From Ostrinia nubilalis (taxonomy: Eukaryota; Arthropoda; Insecta; Lepidoptera; Crambidae): a stretch of DNA of 64,000 bases. The notes below the pieces were generated by a model. It was not told the origin of the DNA. It saw only the letters and a list, made by a program, of their open reading frames with translations, and searched no databases. Each line of letters begins with the position of its first letter. The stretch's first letter is position 1. The stretch spans positions 4,812,501 through 4,876,500 of the forward strand of contig NW_026973566.1 in assembly GCF_963855985.1 (NCBI RefSeq). Reading direction: 5' to 3'. A program made the position numbers and the translations under genes. This document shows, in pieces, positions 8,604 to 18,049 of this stretch.

Positions 8604-9530
8604 ATGAGTAAAGCCGATGTGATTAATGAAATACACAAAAATGTGAGGGTCAATTTTCTACGACGAAGAGTTATTATGAAAGATATTGATGACTTGTGGC
8701 AAGCTGATCTAATCGATATGCAAGCTGTCTCTGAAGAAAACAATGGTTATAAATATATTTTAGTAGTTATTGATACTTTCTCAAAATATGCATGGGCCTA
8801 TCCATTAAAACGAAAAACAAAACATGATATATGTGAAGCTTTTACTGATTTATTCGGTAATGGAAGTGTACCAAAAAATTTGCAAACTGACTTCGGAACA
8901 GAGTTTTATAATAGTGACCTAAAGAAAATTTTAAAGAAACTTAATATTACACATTATTCCACGTATTCTGTTAAAAAGGCTTCTATAGCAAAAAGATTTA
9001 TTAGAACATTGAAAACGAAAATGTATAAATTATTTAGTCTAAAAGGTAATTACAAATGGATTGACGGCACTTTAAATGACGCGATTCATGAATATAATCA
9101 TGCTTATCATAAAACTATAGGGCTAAAGCCTGTAAATGTAAATAAAAATAATGTTCAGATATTGCGCGATAGGTACATCAAACTATCGAACAGAATAGTG
9201 AAGAGACTCAAGTTTAGTGTTGGGGATTATGTGCGAATAAGCAAACATAAGGGATTATTTGAAAAAGGTTATACACCTAATTGGTCAGCAGAAATATTCA
9301 AGATTATCAAAGTACAAAAAACGTCTCCACCAACATTCATAATTGAAGATGCAGGAAAAAGAGCTATTTTAGGCGCATTTTATGAGCAAGAATTGTTAAA
9401 AACAAAGCATCCTAACATATACTTAATAGAAAAAGTATTAAAAATAAAAGGAAATAAGGTACTTGTGAAATGGTTAGGTTTACCTTCAAATGAAAATAGC
9501 TGGATTAATAAATCTAATATAGTTCAATAG
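8604..9530 (+). CDS. Maverick B integrase, catalytic Glu replaced by Lys
   Basis: A 308-residue uninterrupted homologue of the element A integrase. The first two catalytic acids are present (D in LWQADLIDM, D in NLQTDFGTEF). The third motif reads KASIAKRFIRTLK where element A has KVAIVERVVRTIK, so the catalytic Glu is Lys and strand transfer should be dead. The C-terminal chromodomain (IYLIEKVLKIKGNKVLVKWL, NSWINKS) is intact. The start overlaps the coiled-coil stop as ATGA. An open frame with a dead active site may simply be recent decay, or a retained DNA/chromatin-binding product; I favour decay given the broken neighbours. Confidence 0.9.
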   Translation: MSKADVINEIHKNVRVNFLRRRVIMKDIDDLWQADLIDMQAVSEENNGYKYILVVIDTFSKYAWAYPLKRKTKHDICEAFTDLFGNGSVPKNLQTDFGTEFYNSDLKKILKKLNITHYSTYSVKKASIAKRFIRTLKTKMYKLFSLKGNYKWIDGTLNDAIHEYNHAYHKTIGLKPVNVNKNNVQILRDRYIKLSNRIVKRLKFSVGDYVRISKHKGLFEKGYTPNWSAEIFKIIKVQKTSPPTFIIEDAGKRAILGAFYEQELLKTKHPNIYLIEKVLKIKGNKVLVKWLGLPSNENSWINKSNIVQ

Positions 9531-9578
9531 TATATTAAAACAGATACATTTTACAATCCAATTAGTTCTTAGCAAGTT

Positions 9579-10379
9579 ATGGTAGACAGCAGTCTCCTTA
9601 ATTGGTTTATAAATCATTTACCCTATGAACTTCACTTACCTGGATATAACTATTGTGGTCCTGGAACTAATCTAGTAACAAAACTACCTCGAAGAGAAAG
9701 GGGTATTAATTTATTGGACGAGTACTGTAAAGAGCACGATATAGCTTATTACAAATCATCTTCATTAAGCGATCGTCACATAGCTGATATGAAATTGATG
9801 AAAATGGCAAGAAAACGTACACAAGATTTAAATGCTGGTCTAGGAGAAAAGTTTGCAGCTCATTTAGTGAATAAAGCTATGTTGGCTAAAATTGTTACCG
9901 GGTATGGTTTGAGAAAAAAGAAAAAAGAGATTGTAAAAAGTGGTGGTAGTGTGAAGAAACATTTAAAAAAAATTGTCTCTCATACAAAAAAACATTTACA
10001 AAAACTAAAGCCTAAGTGTAAAAAAATGGCTATTGAAATAGCAATAGCAGCAGCTAAGGAGTCCATGAAAGATTCTACTATAAAACTACCTCGTATGATT
10101 CCTGTACCAAAAACTGGTGGAGTTCTTCCTCTTATACCTATATTTGCTGGATTGTCTGCTGCTGGAAGCTTAGCAGGTGGAGCAGCAGCAATCACTAAAG
10201 CTATTAATGCATTTAAAGCTGCTAAAAAACGTTTAGCTGAACTAAAACGACACAACGAAAAGATGGAAACATTGTATATAGGGAAAGGTTTAGAAGTCAG
10301 ACCTCATCAAAAGGGATTAGGGATTTTCATTTCTGATAGTAAAAAAAAAACTGTTATCGGCTACCCAATCGAGCTTTGA
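9579..10379 (+). CDS. Maverick B PLA2/pX-like virion core protein
   Basis: A 266-residue intact homologue of 2241-2969. YELHLPGYNYCGPGT (calcium loop) and KEHDIAYY (catalytic His-Asp) mark the PLA2 domain in residues 14-65. A lysine-rich centre follows, then LPRMIPVPKTGGVLPLIPIF with the pX-like Gly/Ala hydrophobic segment, and a long helix with AAKKRLAELKRHNEKME. Ten A residues (10341-10350) precede the last 9 codons; the protease opens in the -1 frame exactly there. The start is 48 nt after the integrase stop. It is the best-preserved core gene of element B. Confidence 0.85.
   Translation: MVDSSLLNWFINHLPYELHLPGYNYCGPGTNLVTKLPRRERGINLLDEYCKEHDIAYYKSSSLSDRHIADMKLMKMARKRTQDLNAGLGEKFAAHLVNKAMLAKIVTGYGLRKKKKEIVKSGGSVKKHLKKIVSHTKKHLQKLKPKCKKMAIEIAIAAAKESMKDSTIKLPRMIPVPKTGGVLPLIPIFAGLSAAGSLAGGAAAITKAINAFKAAKKRLAELKRHNEKMETLYIGKGLEVRPHQKGLGIFISDSKKKTVIGYPIEL
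10341..10350 (+). promoter_or_regulatory. Candidate -1 frameshift slippery run (Maverick B)
   Basis: A run of ten A near the end of the PLA2 gene. The -1 frame has a TAA at 10340-10342 and is then open with no AUG through the conserved LPNRALSNIDI start of the protease. The element A counterpart is A-AAA-AAC at 2250-2244. Confidence 0.55.
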
Positions 10380-10683
10380 GCAATATCGATATTATTAACA
10401 ATTGTAAAGATATTCCATTCTTTCGAGGTGTTTATATGCGTGATGAATTGCCGAAGTACCCACTTTCAAAAGAATGTGGTATTATTAATCTAGACAGCTC
10501 AAAAAAATCAGGTTCTCACTGGGTAGCCTATGCAAAATACCATAAAAATATAATATATTTCGATAGCTATGGTAATTTGAAGCCACCGAAAGAATTCATT
10601 TCTTATGTTGGTACAAGTAATATAAAATACAATATTCAAAATATACAACAAAATCATCCTTTTAACTGTGGGCATTTATGTCT
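10343..10683 (+). pseudogene. Maverick B adenain-type protease, end cut off by an LTR element
   Basis: Homologue of the element A protease. His in SHWVAYAK, Asp in IYFDSYGN and Cys in FNCGHLCL are all present. Homology starts at LPNRALSNIDI, upstream of the first AUG (in VYMRDELP), so translation probably enters from the PLA2 gene by -1 slippage. The coding sequence is cut after the Cys motif by the Gypsy-like element at 10684. The missing last dozen codons lie beyond it at 15194-15234, ending in TAG, so the insertion fell between codons of a gene that was otherwise open. As it stands, the frame reads a few LTR-derived residues and stops at 10720. Confidence 0.8.
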
Positions 10684-11120
10684 TGTAAGAGAGCGCCACG
10701 TTGGGTCGCCCTATTTATAGGAGGGGGGGGCCTAACCTACAGAGAGAAATGACCAAAACCAATTGTATAGGGCTTTATCTCGTGTTTATTGCCAACAAAC
10801 CTATGACTAAATTACACAATCAAAGCAGACAACCTCTCAAGTCACGGAATAGTTAGTCGATACAAACAAATTATCACAGTAAAGTTAGGATCGGCATGTA
10901 CATATGAACAAAGCAATACTAATGGCGTACACTAATAAATCTTATGGCAGAGCTTGAAGCAAAAATGAGGATCGGTATATGCATTTGAGCCGGATCCAAT
11001 AGTAAACTATACAATTGTATTTACTTGATAAACTTTATTACAAAAGCGTGAGTAATTCAATTAGAACACAAAACAAGGATCGGTATTATGCATATGATCT
11101 AAACTTAATTGAAAACTAAA

Positions 11121-11401
11121 GACCACGCTCACGCATGGCTCGGCGGAAGTGGCTCGGGAAGTCATCTCTTTCAGTCGACCACGCTCACGCATGGCAAGGC
11201 GGAGGTGGCTCGGGAGGTCATCTTCTTCGGCCGACCACGCTCACGCATGGCTCGGCGGAAGTGGCTCGGGAAGTCATCTCTTTCAGTCGACCACGCTCAC
11301 GCATGGCAAGGCGGAGGTGGCTCGGGAGGTCATCTTCTTCAGTTGACCACGCTCACGCATGGCACTGCGGAGGTGGCTCGGGGCACCACCATAGGCTGGC
11401 T
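11121..11401. repeat. 56-bp minisatellite, unit 1
   Basis: Five tandem copies beginning GACCACGCTCACGCATGGC, alternating between two slightly different versions. The long open frames across it (ALAHAWLGGS-type peptides) come from the repeat and show no protein family. Confidence 0.9.
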
Positions 11402-12398
11402 GACCACGCTCGTGGAGAGGCGCGGCTGAACTGGGCACAGGCGCCGTCTCAGCACTCTGGAGCAGGTGGGGCGCTGTCTCAGCGCTCTGGAGCAGGCGGG
11501 GCGCTGATGAGTGGTACAGGCCCAGAGACTGGTCAGGAACATTGGTGTCTGCAATTTCAAAGAGCTAGTCCATGACTTCGAAACATCATATAGGGCCTTG
11601 GTGCTGAGCCCCTGAGTACAGTTGCTACGAAAACCCTCGGGTGTTCTCAAATTTCTCCCGCAAGGAATAATTTCCTCCATCCCCCTGTATCCAAACAGGG
11701 CTGATGTGACCGAAGAGCTTCTTCCCTCCCCCTGTATTCAAACAGGGCTGATGACATGGCTACATGTATCAGAATTTGAGTTTTTCGGTGTTGTTAACCT
11801 TCATCCCTAACACTGGTACCATTGTAAGCCCGCTTGCAACTTCCGAACTCATCATGGAAGGTTGAGGTGACTTTGGAAATCCAGGTGTGGTTATCTATCA
11901 TATTCCTCCTTCAGCTTTTCGCTGCTATTAACCTTCATCTCTGACGGCACCACTATAAGCCCGCTTGCAACTTCCGAACTCATGGAAGGTTGAGGTGACT
12001 TGAAATTCAAGTGTGGTTGCCATAGAGGAAAACATTTCGCAGAAGGGTAAATTCCTCCTTCAGCTTTACAAATATGTCTTGGATGGACTCCTCCTCTAAC
12101 TAGACAATAGGAGGGTCTTCCAAAAAGCGGCAGGTCCGTTGGTATTCTCAACGTCGTATCTTTGGCGGCCTGTGGTAGTACCTACCACGAATGACGAATC
12201 TGCCAAAGTAGGTACTCGTGTTACGAGTCTAGCCTATCTTAATTAGCCTAACCCTATCTCGACTAATACCTAACTCGCGAAACTTAGAGAACAGGTTGTC
12301 TGTGCGGTTTTGGTCTTAAATTATAAGTTTAGGTTCGTGCCTCGATGGGACCCAGTTTATTAGAAGGCCCCACACGTTGGGACGCCAGTTTGTAGAGG

Positions 12399-12416
12399 GC
12401 CCCACGTTGGGCGCCA
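12399..12416 (-). promoter_or_regulatory. Duplicated Lys1,2-type primer binding site
   Basis: Reverse complement is TGGCGCCCAACGTGGGGC, 3 nt from the partial LTR at 12420. An identical site lies at 14134-14151, beside the full LTR. PBS-like sequence with small changes recurs at about 32-bp spacing upstream (12366-12388). Confidence 0.75.
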
Positions 12417-12855
12417 GTTTGTAAGAGGGCGCCACGTTGGGTCGCCCTATTTATAGGAGGGGGGGCCTAACCTACAGAGAGAAATGACCAAAACCAATTG
12501 TATAGGGCTTTATCTCGTGTTTATTGCCAACAAACCTATGACTAAATTACACAATCAAAGCAGACAACCTCTCAAGTCACGGAATAGTTAGTCGATAAAA
12601 ACAAATTATCACAGTAAAGTTAGGATCGGCATGTACATATGAACAAAGCAATACTAATGGCGTACACTAATAAATCTTATGGCAGAGCTTGAAGCAAAAA
12701 TGAGGATCGGTATATGCATTTGAGCCGGATCCAATAGTAAACTATACAATTGTATTTACTTGATAAACTTTATTACAAAAGCGTGAGTAATTCAATTAGA
12801 ACACAAAACAAGGATCGGTATTATGCATATGATCTAAACTTAATTGAAAACTAAA

Positions 12856-13136
12856 GACCACGCTCACGCATGGCTCGGCGGAAGTGGCTCGGGAAGTCAT
12901 CTCTTTCAGTCGACCACGCTCACGCATGGCAAGGCGGAGGTGGCTCGGGAGGTCATCTTCTTCGGCCGACCACGCTCACGCATGGCTCGGCGGAAGTGGC
13001 TCGGGAAGTCATCTCTTTCAGTCGACCACGCTCACGCATGGCAAGGCGGAGGTGGCTCGGGAGGTCATCTTCTTCAGTTGACCACGCTCACGCATGGCAC
13101 TGCGGAGGTGGCTCGGGGCACCACCATAGGCTGGCT
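12856..13136. repeat. 56-bp minisatellite, unit 2
   Basis: Same array as at 11121-11401, carried along by the tandem duplication of the LTR element. Confidence 0.9.
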
Positions 13137-14154
13137 GACCACGCTCGTGGAGAGGCGCGGCTGAACTGGGCACAGGCGCCGTCTCAGCACTCTGGAGCAG
13201 GTGGGGCGCTGTCTCAGCGCTCTGGAGCAGGCGGGGCGCTGATGAGTGGTACAGGCCCAGAGACTGGTCAGGAACATTGGTGTCTGCAATTTCAAAGAGC
13301 TAGTCCATGACTTCGAAACATCATATAGGGCCTTGGTGCTGAGCCCCTGAGTACAGTTGCTACGAAAACCCTCGGGTGTTCTCAAATTTCTCCCGCAAGG
13401 AATAATTTCCTCCCTCCCCCTGTATCCAAACAGGGCTGATGTGACCGAAGAGCTTCTTCCCTCCCCCTGTATTCAAACAGGGCTGATGACATGGCTACAT
13501 GTATCAGAATTTGAGTTTTTCGGTGTTGTTAACCTTCATCCCTAACACTGGTACCAATGTAAGCCCGCTTGCAACTTCCGAACTCATCATGGAAGGTTGA
13601 GGTGACTTTGGAAATCCAGGTGTGGTTATCTATCATATTCCTCCTTCAGCTTTTCGCTGCTATTAACCTTCATCTCTGACGGCACCACTATAAGCCCGCT
13701 TGCAACTTCCGAACTCATGGAAGGTTGAGGTGACTTGAAATTCAAGTGTGGTTGCCATAGAGGAAAACATTTCGCAGAAGGGTAAATTCCTCCTTCAGCT
13801 TTACAAATATGTCTTGGATGGACTCCTCCTCTAACTAGACAATAGGAGGGTCTTCCAAAAAGCGGCAGGTCCGTTGGTATTCTCAACGTCGTATCTTTGG
13901 CGGCCTGTGGTAGTACCTACCACGAATGACGAATCTGCCAAAGTAGGTACTCGTGTTACGAGTCTAGCCTATCTTAATTAGCCTAACCCTATCTCGACTA
14001 ATACCTAACTCGCGAAACTTAGAGAACAGGTTGTCTGTGCGGTTTTGGTCTTAAATTATAAGTTTAGGTTCGTGCCTCGATGGGACCCAGTTTATTAGAG
14101 GGCCCCACACGTTGGGACGCCAGTTTGTAGAGGGCCCCACGTTGGGCGCCAGTT

Positions 14155-15187
14155 TGTAAGAGGGCGCCACGTTGGGTCGCCCTATTTATAGGAGGGGGGG
14201 CCTAACCTACAGAGAGAAATGACCAAAACCAATTGTATAGGGCTTTATCTCGTGTTTATTGCCAACAAACCTATGACTAAATTACACAATCAAAGCAGAC
14301 AACCTCTCAAGTCACGGAATAGTTAGTCGATACAAACAAATTATCACAGTAAAGTTAGGATCGGCATGTACATATGAACAAAGCAATACTAATGGCGTAC
14401 ACTAATAAATCTTATGGCAGAGCTTGAAGCAAAAATGAGGATCGGTATATGCATTTGAGCCGGATCCAATAGTAAACTATACAATTGTATTTACTTGATA
14501 AACTTTATTACAAAAGCGTGAGTAATTCAATTAGAACACAAAACAAGGATCGGTATTATGCATATGATCTAAACTTAATTGAAAACTAAACAATTGCGTC
14601 TAATTAATAAAGTTTATATCAAAAGTATGAGTAAACTAATTAAAGCGGAAATCTAGGATCGGCGTATGCATTAGGGCCATATTTAGTACAATAGCATTTA
14701 CTTAATAAGTCATGAAACCAGGATTGGATTATGCATTAGAGCTAAGCATGAATGCAAACAATGAGCAAATTCTAATCATTAGCGAAACAGATTCTACTTT
14801 AAGTAACTTAGCTACTACAAGACAACAGTTACTATTTCTATTAACAATCTAGTAGGCACGGGAAGCGTGCATGGGACGATACAACGCGATGTCCAGTCAG
14901 TTCCGTGTTACGGAAGCAGACCTTACCATCGCGGTGTGGGCGAGTTCAATCCGGCGGGCGCATCGTGTTCCGTGGTACGGAAGCGCGGAGCGTCGCGGAC
15001 GAACTGACTGCTAGGCCGGCTCGCACGCCTTTTATAGCCAGCCGGTGAGCGCGTGTGACGCACGCGGCGGCGAGCGGGGTCTCGGGGCAGGGTAAACCGG
15101 CTGCGCGTACGCATAGACCTCGCTGTGACGTAGTGGCAGGCTCGGCGCTGGTCGCTCGAAGTAAATAAAAGGGCGCGCCGTGTTACA
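14155..15187 (-). repeat. Full-length LTR (1033 bp) of the Gypsy-like element
   Basis: Bounded by TGTAAG and TTACA on the plus strand and followed by the GTCT duplication. It has a GC-rich end (14900-15150) with a TTTATAG box near 15030. Spaced GGATCGG...TATGCAT motifs run through the AT-rich part. Confidence 0.75.
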
Positions 15188-15268
15188 GTCTCCAATTTCT
15201 CAGAAACTGTTGGTCCGAAATACTTAATAAATAGTTAGGAAAGCTTTCAAATGAATTAGTATTAAATA

Positions 15269-15946
15269 ATGTCTATCACTTTAACCATTACCGGACACAA
15301 GTCCTGTTTAGAATCACAATTCCAACCACCTTTGACTTTATGGGAAAAATGTGAATGTAGATTATTATACTTTTCCGCTTTAAATTCCATCCCGAATGTA
15401 ACTGCTCTCAACAACATATTTACTTATGGTGATGACAATAAACAGTTACAGTTACCTGTTGGAACGTACGACCTTTACGATATTGCTGAATATCTTGAAA
15501 CAAGTATCACTGATTGTGTAATCAAGATTAAACCCAATAACAATACCTTAAAGTGTTATTTTTATTGTTCTCAAAGAGTGGACTTCAGTGCAAATAATAG
15601 CATTGGACAGTTACTAGGCTTTCAGAATGTAAAGTTAGAAGCAAATAAATGGTATGAATCTGTAAGTCCAGTTAACATTCTCCCTCTGTCTGTGATAAGG
15701 ATTGAATGTGATCTAGTGCAAGGATCGTATAATAACGGCTCGCCTTCACATATTATACATGAATTTGTGCCGGACGTATCACCTGGTCACCGATATATAG
15801 AAATACCGAAAAACATTATATATCTACCTGTTAACAAATACTTTATATCATCTCTTAGTGTAAAGATTCTAGACGAACACGGAAATTACATTGATTTCAG
15901 AGGAGAGCGTATTCAATTACGTCTTCATTTACGTAAAGCAACATGA
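15269..15946 (+). CDS. Maverick B minor capsid (penton-like) protein
   Basis: Intact 225-residue single-jelly-roll minor capsid protein of the Maverick/adintovirus type. It starts MSITLTITGH, then LLYFSALNSIPNV, YDLYDIAEYLETS, CDLVQGSYNNG, EFVPDVSPGHRYIEIPKN and ends LRLHLRKAT. It is rich in beta strands with few charged clusters, as expected for a jelly roll. It follows the protease gene (interrupted upstream by the Gypsy-like element) and its stop overlaps the next small frame. The element A copy (1172-1839) is its broken homologue. The assignment as penton-like rests on recalled similarity and position, not on a search. Confidence 0.8.
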   Translation: MSITLTITGHKSCLESQFQPPLTLWEKCECRLLYFSALNSIPNVTALNNIFTYGDDNKQLQLPVGTYDLYDIAEYLETSITDCVIKIKPNNNTLKCYFYCSQRVDFSANNSIGQLLGFQNVKLEANKWYESVSPVNILPLSVIRIECDLVQGSYNNGSPSHIIHEFVPDVSPGHRYIEIPKNIIYLPVNKYFISSLSVKILDEHGNYIDFRGERIQLRLHLRKAT

Positions 15947-16070
15947 TAATCCGAACATCAAGCGCGTCAATACTTGTCATAGTGTTAAAGTGTCCACACG
16001 TGTTAAGCCTGTTAAAAAAATAACGAAAGTAAATAAAAAGTTTCTTCAAGCTCTAGGATTCAAAACATGA
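15945..16070 (+). pseudogene. Small basic protein between capsid genes (Maverick B)
   Basis: Homologue of 1029-1175. The frame reads KRVNTCHSVKVSTRVKPVKK and ends FLQALGFKT. The ATG that overlaps the minor capsid stop is one base out of frame with the body, so a single-base deletion near 15950 probably broke it. Its stop overlaps the major capsid start as ATGA (16067-16070). Lysine/arginine rich, about 40 codons. Function unknown; a nucleic-acid-binding virion role is inference. Confidence 0.55.
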
Positions 16071-16187
16071 GTATTCTAGGAATAAGTGATTTTCCTCAAC
16101 ACGATAACTCAATTGAAAGTTATGAAATTCATACTTATAATATTAAAACACGGAGATAGCTTCAAACAGACTGACATTTATTTGAAA

Positions 16188-17085
16188 CTAGCGGCCGCCC
16201 GCGACTTCGTACGCGTGGATCCCATTTTACCCCCTTCATCTATCTTACGCGGTTTAGATTTTTTCATACAAATGTTTTTTCCCGCTAACTCCCGTTCCCG
16301 TTGGAATTTCGCAATATCCTGTTGTAACTAAGCTTTAAGTTTACTAAGAGACCTTTCAAGCGTCTAACTTAAGCGGTTTAGATTTTTCATACAAAAGGAT
16401 TTTCCCGGTAATTCCTGTTCCTGTGGGAATTTCGGGAATTCTTTTCTTAGTGCACCTCTACGGTACCTAAGCTACGTCCCTTATAAATTTCAAGTGCCTA
16501 CGTTTAGCCGTTTAGGCTGTGCGTGGGTATGTCAGTGAGTCAGTCATACAAAAGGAATTTCCCGCTAATTTCAGTTCCCGTGGGAATTTTGCAATATCCT
16601 GTTGTAACTAAGCTTTAAGTTTATTAAGGTACCTGCATGCCAAATTTTAAGCGTCTAACTTACGCGGTTTAGATATTTTCATACAAATGTTTTTTCCCGA
16701 ACTCCCGTTCCCGTGAGAATTTTACAATATCCTGTTGTAACTAAGCTTTAAATTTACTAAGGTACCTGCATGCCAAATTTCAAGCATCTATGTTACGTGG
16801 CTTAGATTTTTTCATACAAATGTTTTTTCTCGCTAATTCCCGTTCCCGTAGGAATTTTGCAATATCCTGTTATAACTAAGCTTTAAGTTTACTAAGGTAC
16901 CTGCTTGCCAAATTTCAAGCGTCTAACTTAAGCGGTTTAGATTTTTCATACAAAAGGATTTTCCCGCTAATGCCCGTTCCCGTGGGAATTCCTAAGTATC
17001 CTATAACCTGCCCAGGAGTATGAAGAATAATTGTACCAAGTTTCGTTAAAATCCGTCGAGTAGTTTTTGTTTCTATAAGGAACAT

Positions 17086-17122
<37 letters not shown>

Positions 17123-17241
17123 AATTTTACTGATTGCATTTTTGGCATCAGTATCGATCACTAATCACCCCCTGATAGTTATTTTGAAAATATATTTCAT
17201 GTACAGAATTGACCTCTCTACATATTTATTATAAGTATAGA
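16188..17241 (-). mobile_element. Non-autonomous Helitron inside the Copia-1 3' LTR
   Basis: On the minus strand it begins TCTATACTTATAA and ends in a CGCG-TACGAAGT-CGCG hairpin, GGCGGCCG and CTAG, inserted between A and T (TTGAA-A^T-AGAACC). The other LTR at 21457-21595 is the empty site. There is no duplication, as Helitrons require. The interior is about six copies of a 110-130-bp unit with GTTTAGATTTTTTCATAC and a CAGA microsatellite at 17089-17120. Confidence 0.9.
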
Positions 17242-17421
17242 TAGAACCAGTTATGTCAACATGTTTCTACAACCTAACACTAGATGGCGCTAGACGCAAT
17301 ACTTTAAAATATTTTGTTACAAAGAACAATACAACCACTTAACGAAATATTTTACAAAATTACATTATTTTACTATGCATCTAATTTTACAATTCCCATC
17401 TTGTTCATAAAATAATAGTGT

Positions 17422-18018
17422 TTATTTTTGCCTAAGCTTTTTGTGAATATAATTATCAGCTGGCATTTCAGATGTTTCTAAATATTCTAAATCAATCAAT
17501 TTATTTGCAACAGCTTCTCTAATAAAATGATATTTGACGTCTATATGCTTACTACGTCTATGATGAACACAATTTTCTGAGAGTTTTTTAGCACTTTGAC
17601 TATCGTTATACAATTTTATAGGCATATTATTTCTATTTAAAAGCTCATTTAACAGGTTTTTTAAGAAAATGGCTTCCTTACTTGCTTCACATATAGCCAT
17701 ATATTCAGCTTCTGTGCTCGATAGGGCGACAGTCTGCTGCTTCCTACTTTCATGAGATACTAAACAACCTGAATAAATAAAACAGTATCCTGTGTATGAC
17801 CTACGATCTGTACTATCTGATGCCCAATCAGCATCTGCATAACCAGTTATGTCTGTGTTATTTTTAATATACATTAAACCATAAGATTTTGTACAATTCA
17901 AATATTTCAAAACTCTCTTAGCATGTTTCCAATGTGTTTCAGTATTGCAATTATTAAATTGACTTAAGTAACTAATACAATATGAAATATCGGGTCTGGT
18001 TAGAACAGAAAGATACAT
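17422..18018 (-). pseudogene. Copia-1 RNase H and RT end
   Basis: The C-terminal part of the Copia polyprotein. TRPDISYCISYLSQF is the RT connection, then RNase H with ITGYADADWASD, VALSSTEAEYMAICEA, LYNDSQSAKKL and VKYHFIREAV. It ends at a natural stop near the 3' LTR. A frame break near 18018-18050 separates it from the RT piece, where MQNVHSK-like sequence would join PYQQLIGSLMYL in intact relatives. The RNase H acidic residues are present. Confidence 0.85.
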
Positions 18019-18049
18019 TAAGCTGCCTATTAGCTGCTGATAAGGATAT

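Larger units (their letters stand above)
6352..8604 (+). pseudogene. Maverick B coiled-coil protein, 5'-truncated and split
   Basis: Two in-frame pieces, 6352-6485 and 8500-8604, flank a TA-type fold-back element. The first has PVQATDSVNKEYVDKSIEDI, matching the DDEAVNKEYVD motif of the element A gene; the second is a helical tail ending NKSKK. Removing the insert and one TA restores one frame, so the gene was intact when hit. The first half of the gene, homologous to FGHHVHKR, is missing: element B starts abruptly beside the palindrome. The stop overlaps the integrase start as ATGA. Confidence 0.7.
10684..14154. repeat. Two direct tandem units of about 1735 bp
   Basis: Units 10684-12419 and 12420-14154 differ at only a handful of positions (for example GATACAAAC/GATAAAAAC, TCCATCCCC/TCCCTCCCC and a G-run length). 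A third partial copy is the start of the full LTR at 14155. This is the product expected from unequal crossing-over between a truncated and a full LTR. Confidence 0.9.
10684..15187 (-). mobile_element. Gypsy-like LTR element remnant with tandem LTR-internal duplication
   Basis: Flanked by the 4-bp duplication GTCT (10680-10683, 15188-15191), typical of Ty3/Gypsy. On the minus strand a full LTR (15187-14155, TGTAAC...TTACA) is followed by primer binding site TGGCGCCCAACGTGGGGC (14151-14134), the tRNA-Lys1,2 type. The remainder is two near-identical units of about 1735 bp, each made of internal remnant plus about 435 bp of LTR. I see no gag or pol; open frames in the units are by-products of a 56-bp repeat. 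Confidence 0.8.

Noticed and set aside
11109..11575. Open frames of 65-146 codons (ALAHAW-type peptides), repeated at 12844-13310
   Set aside because: They arise from a 56-bp minisatellite read in three frames and are duplicated with it. No protein family features.
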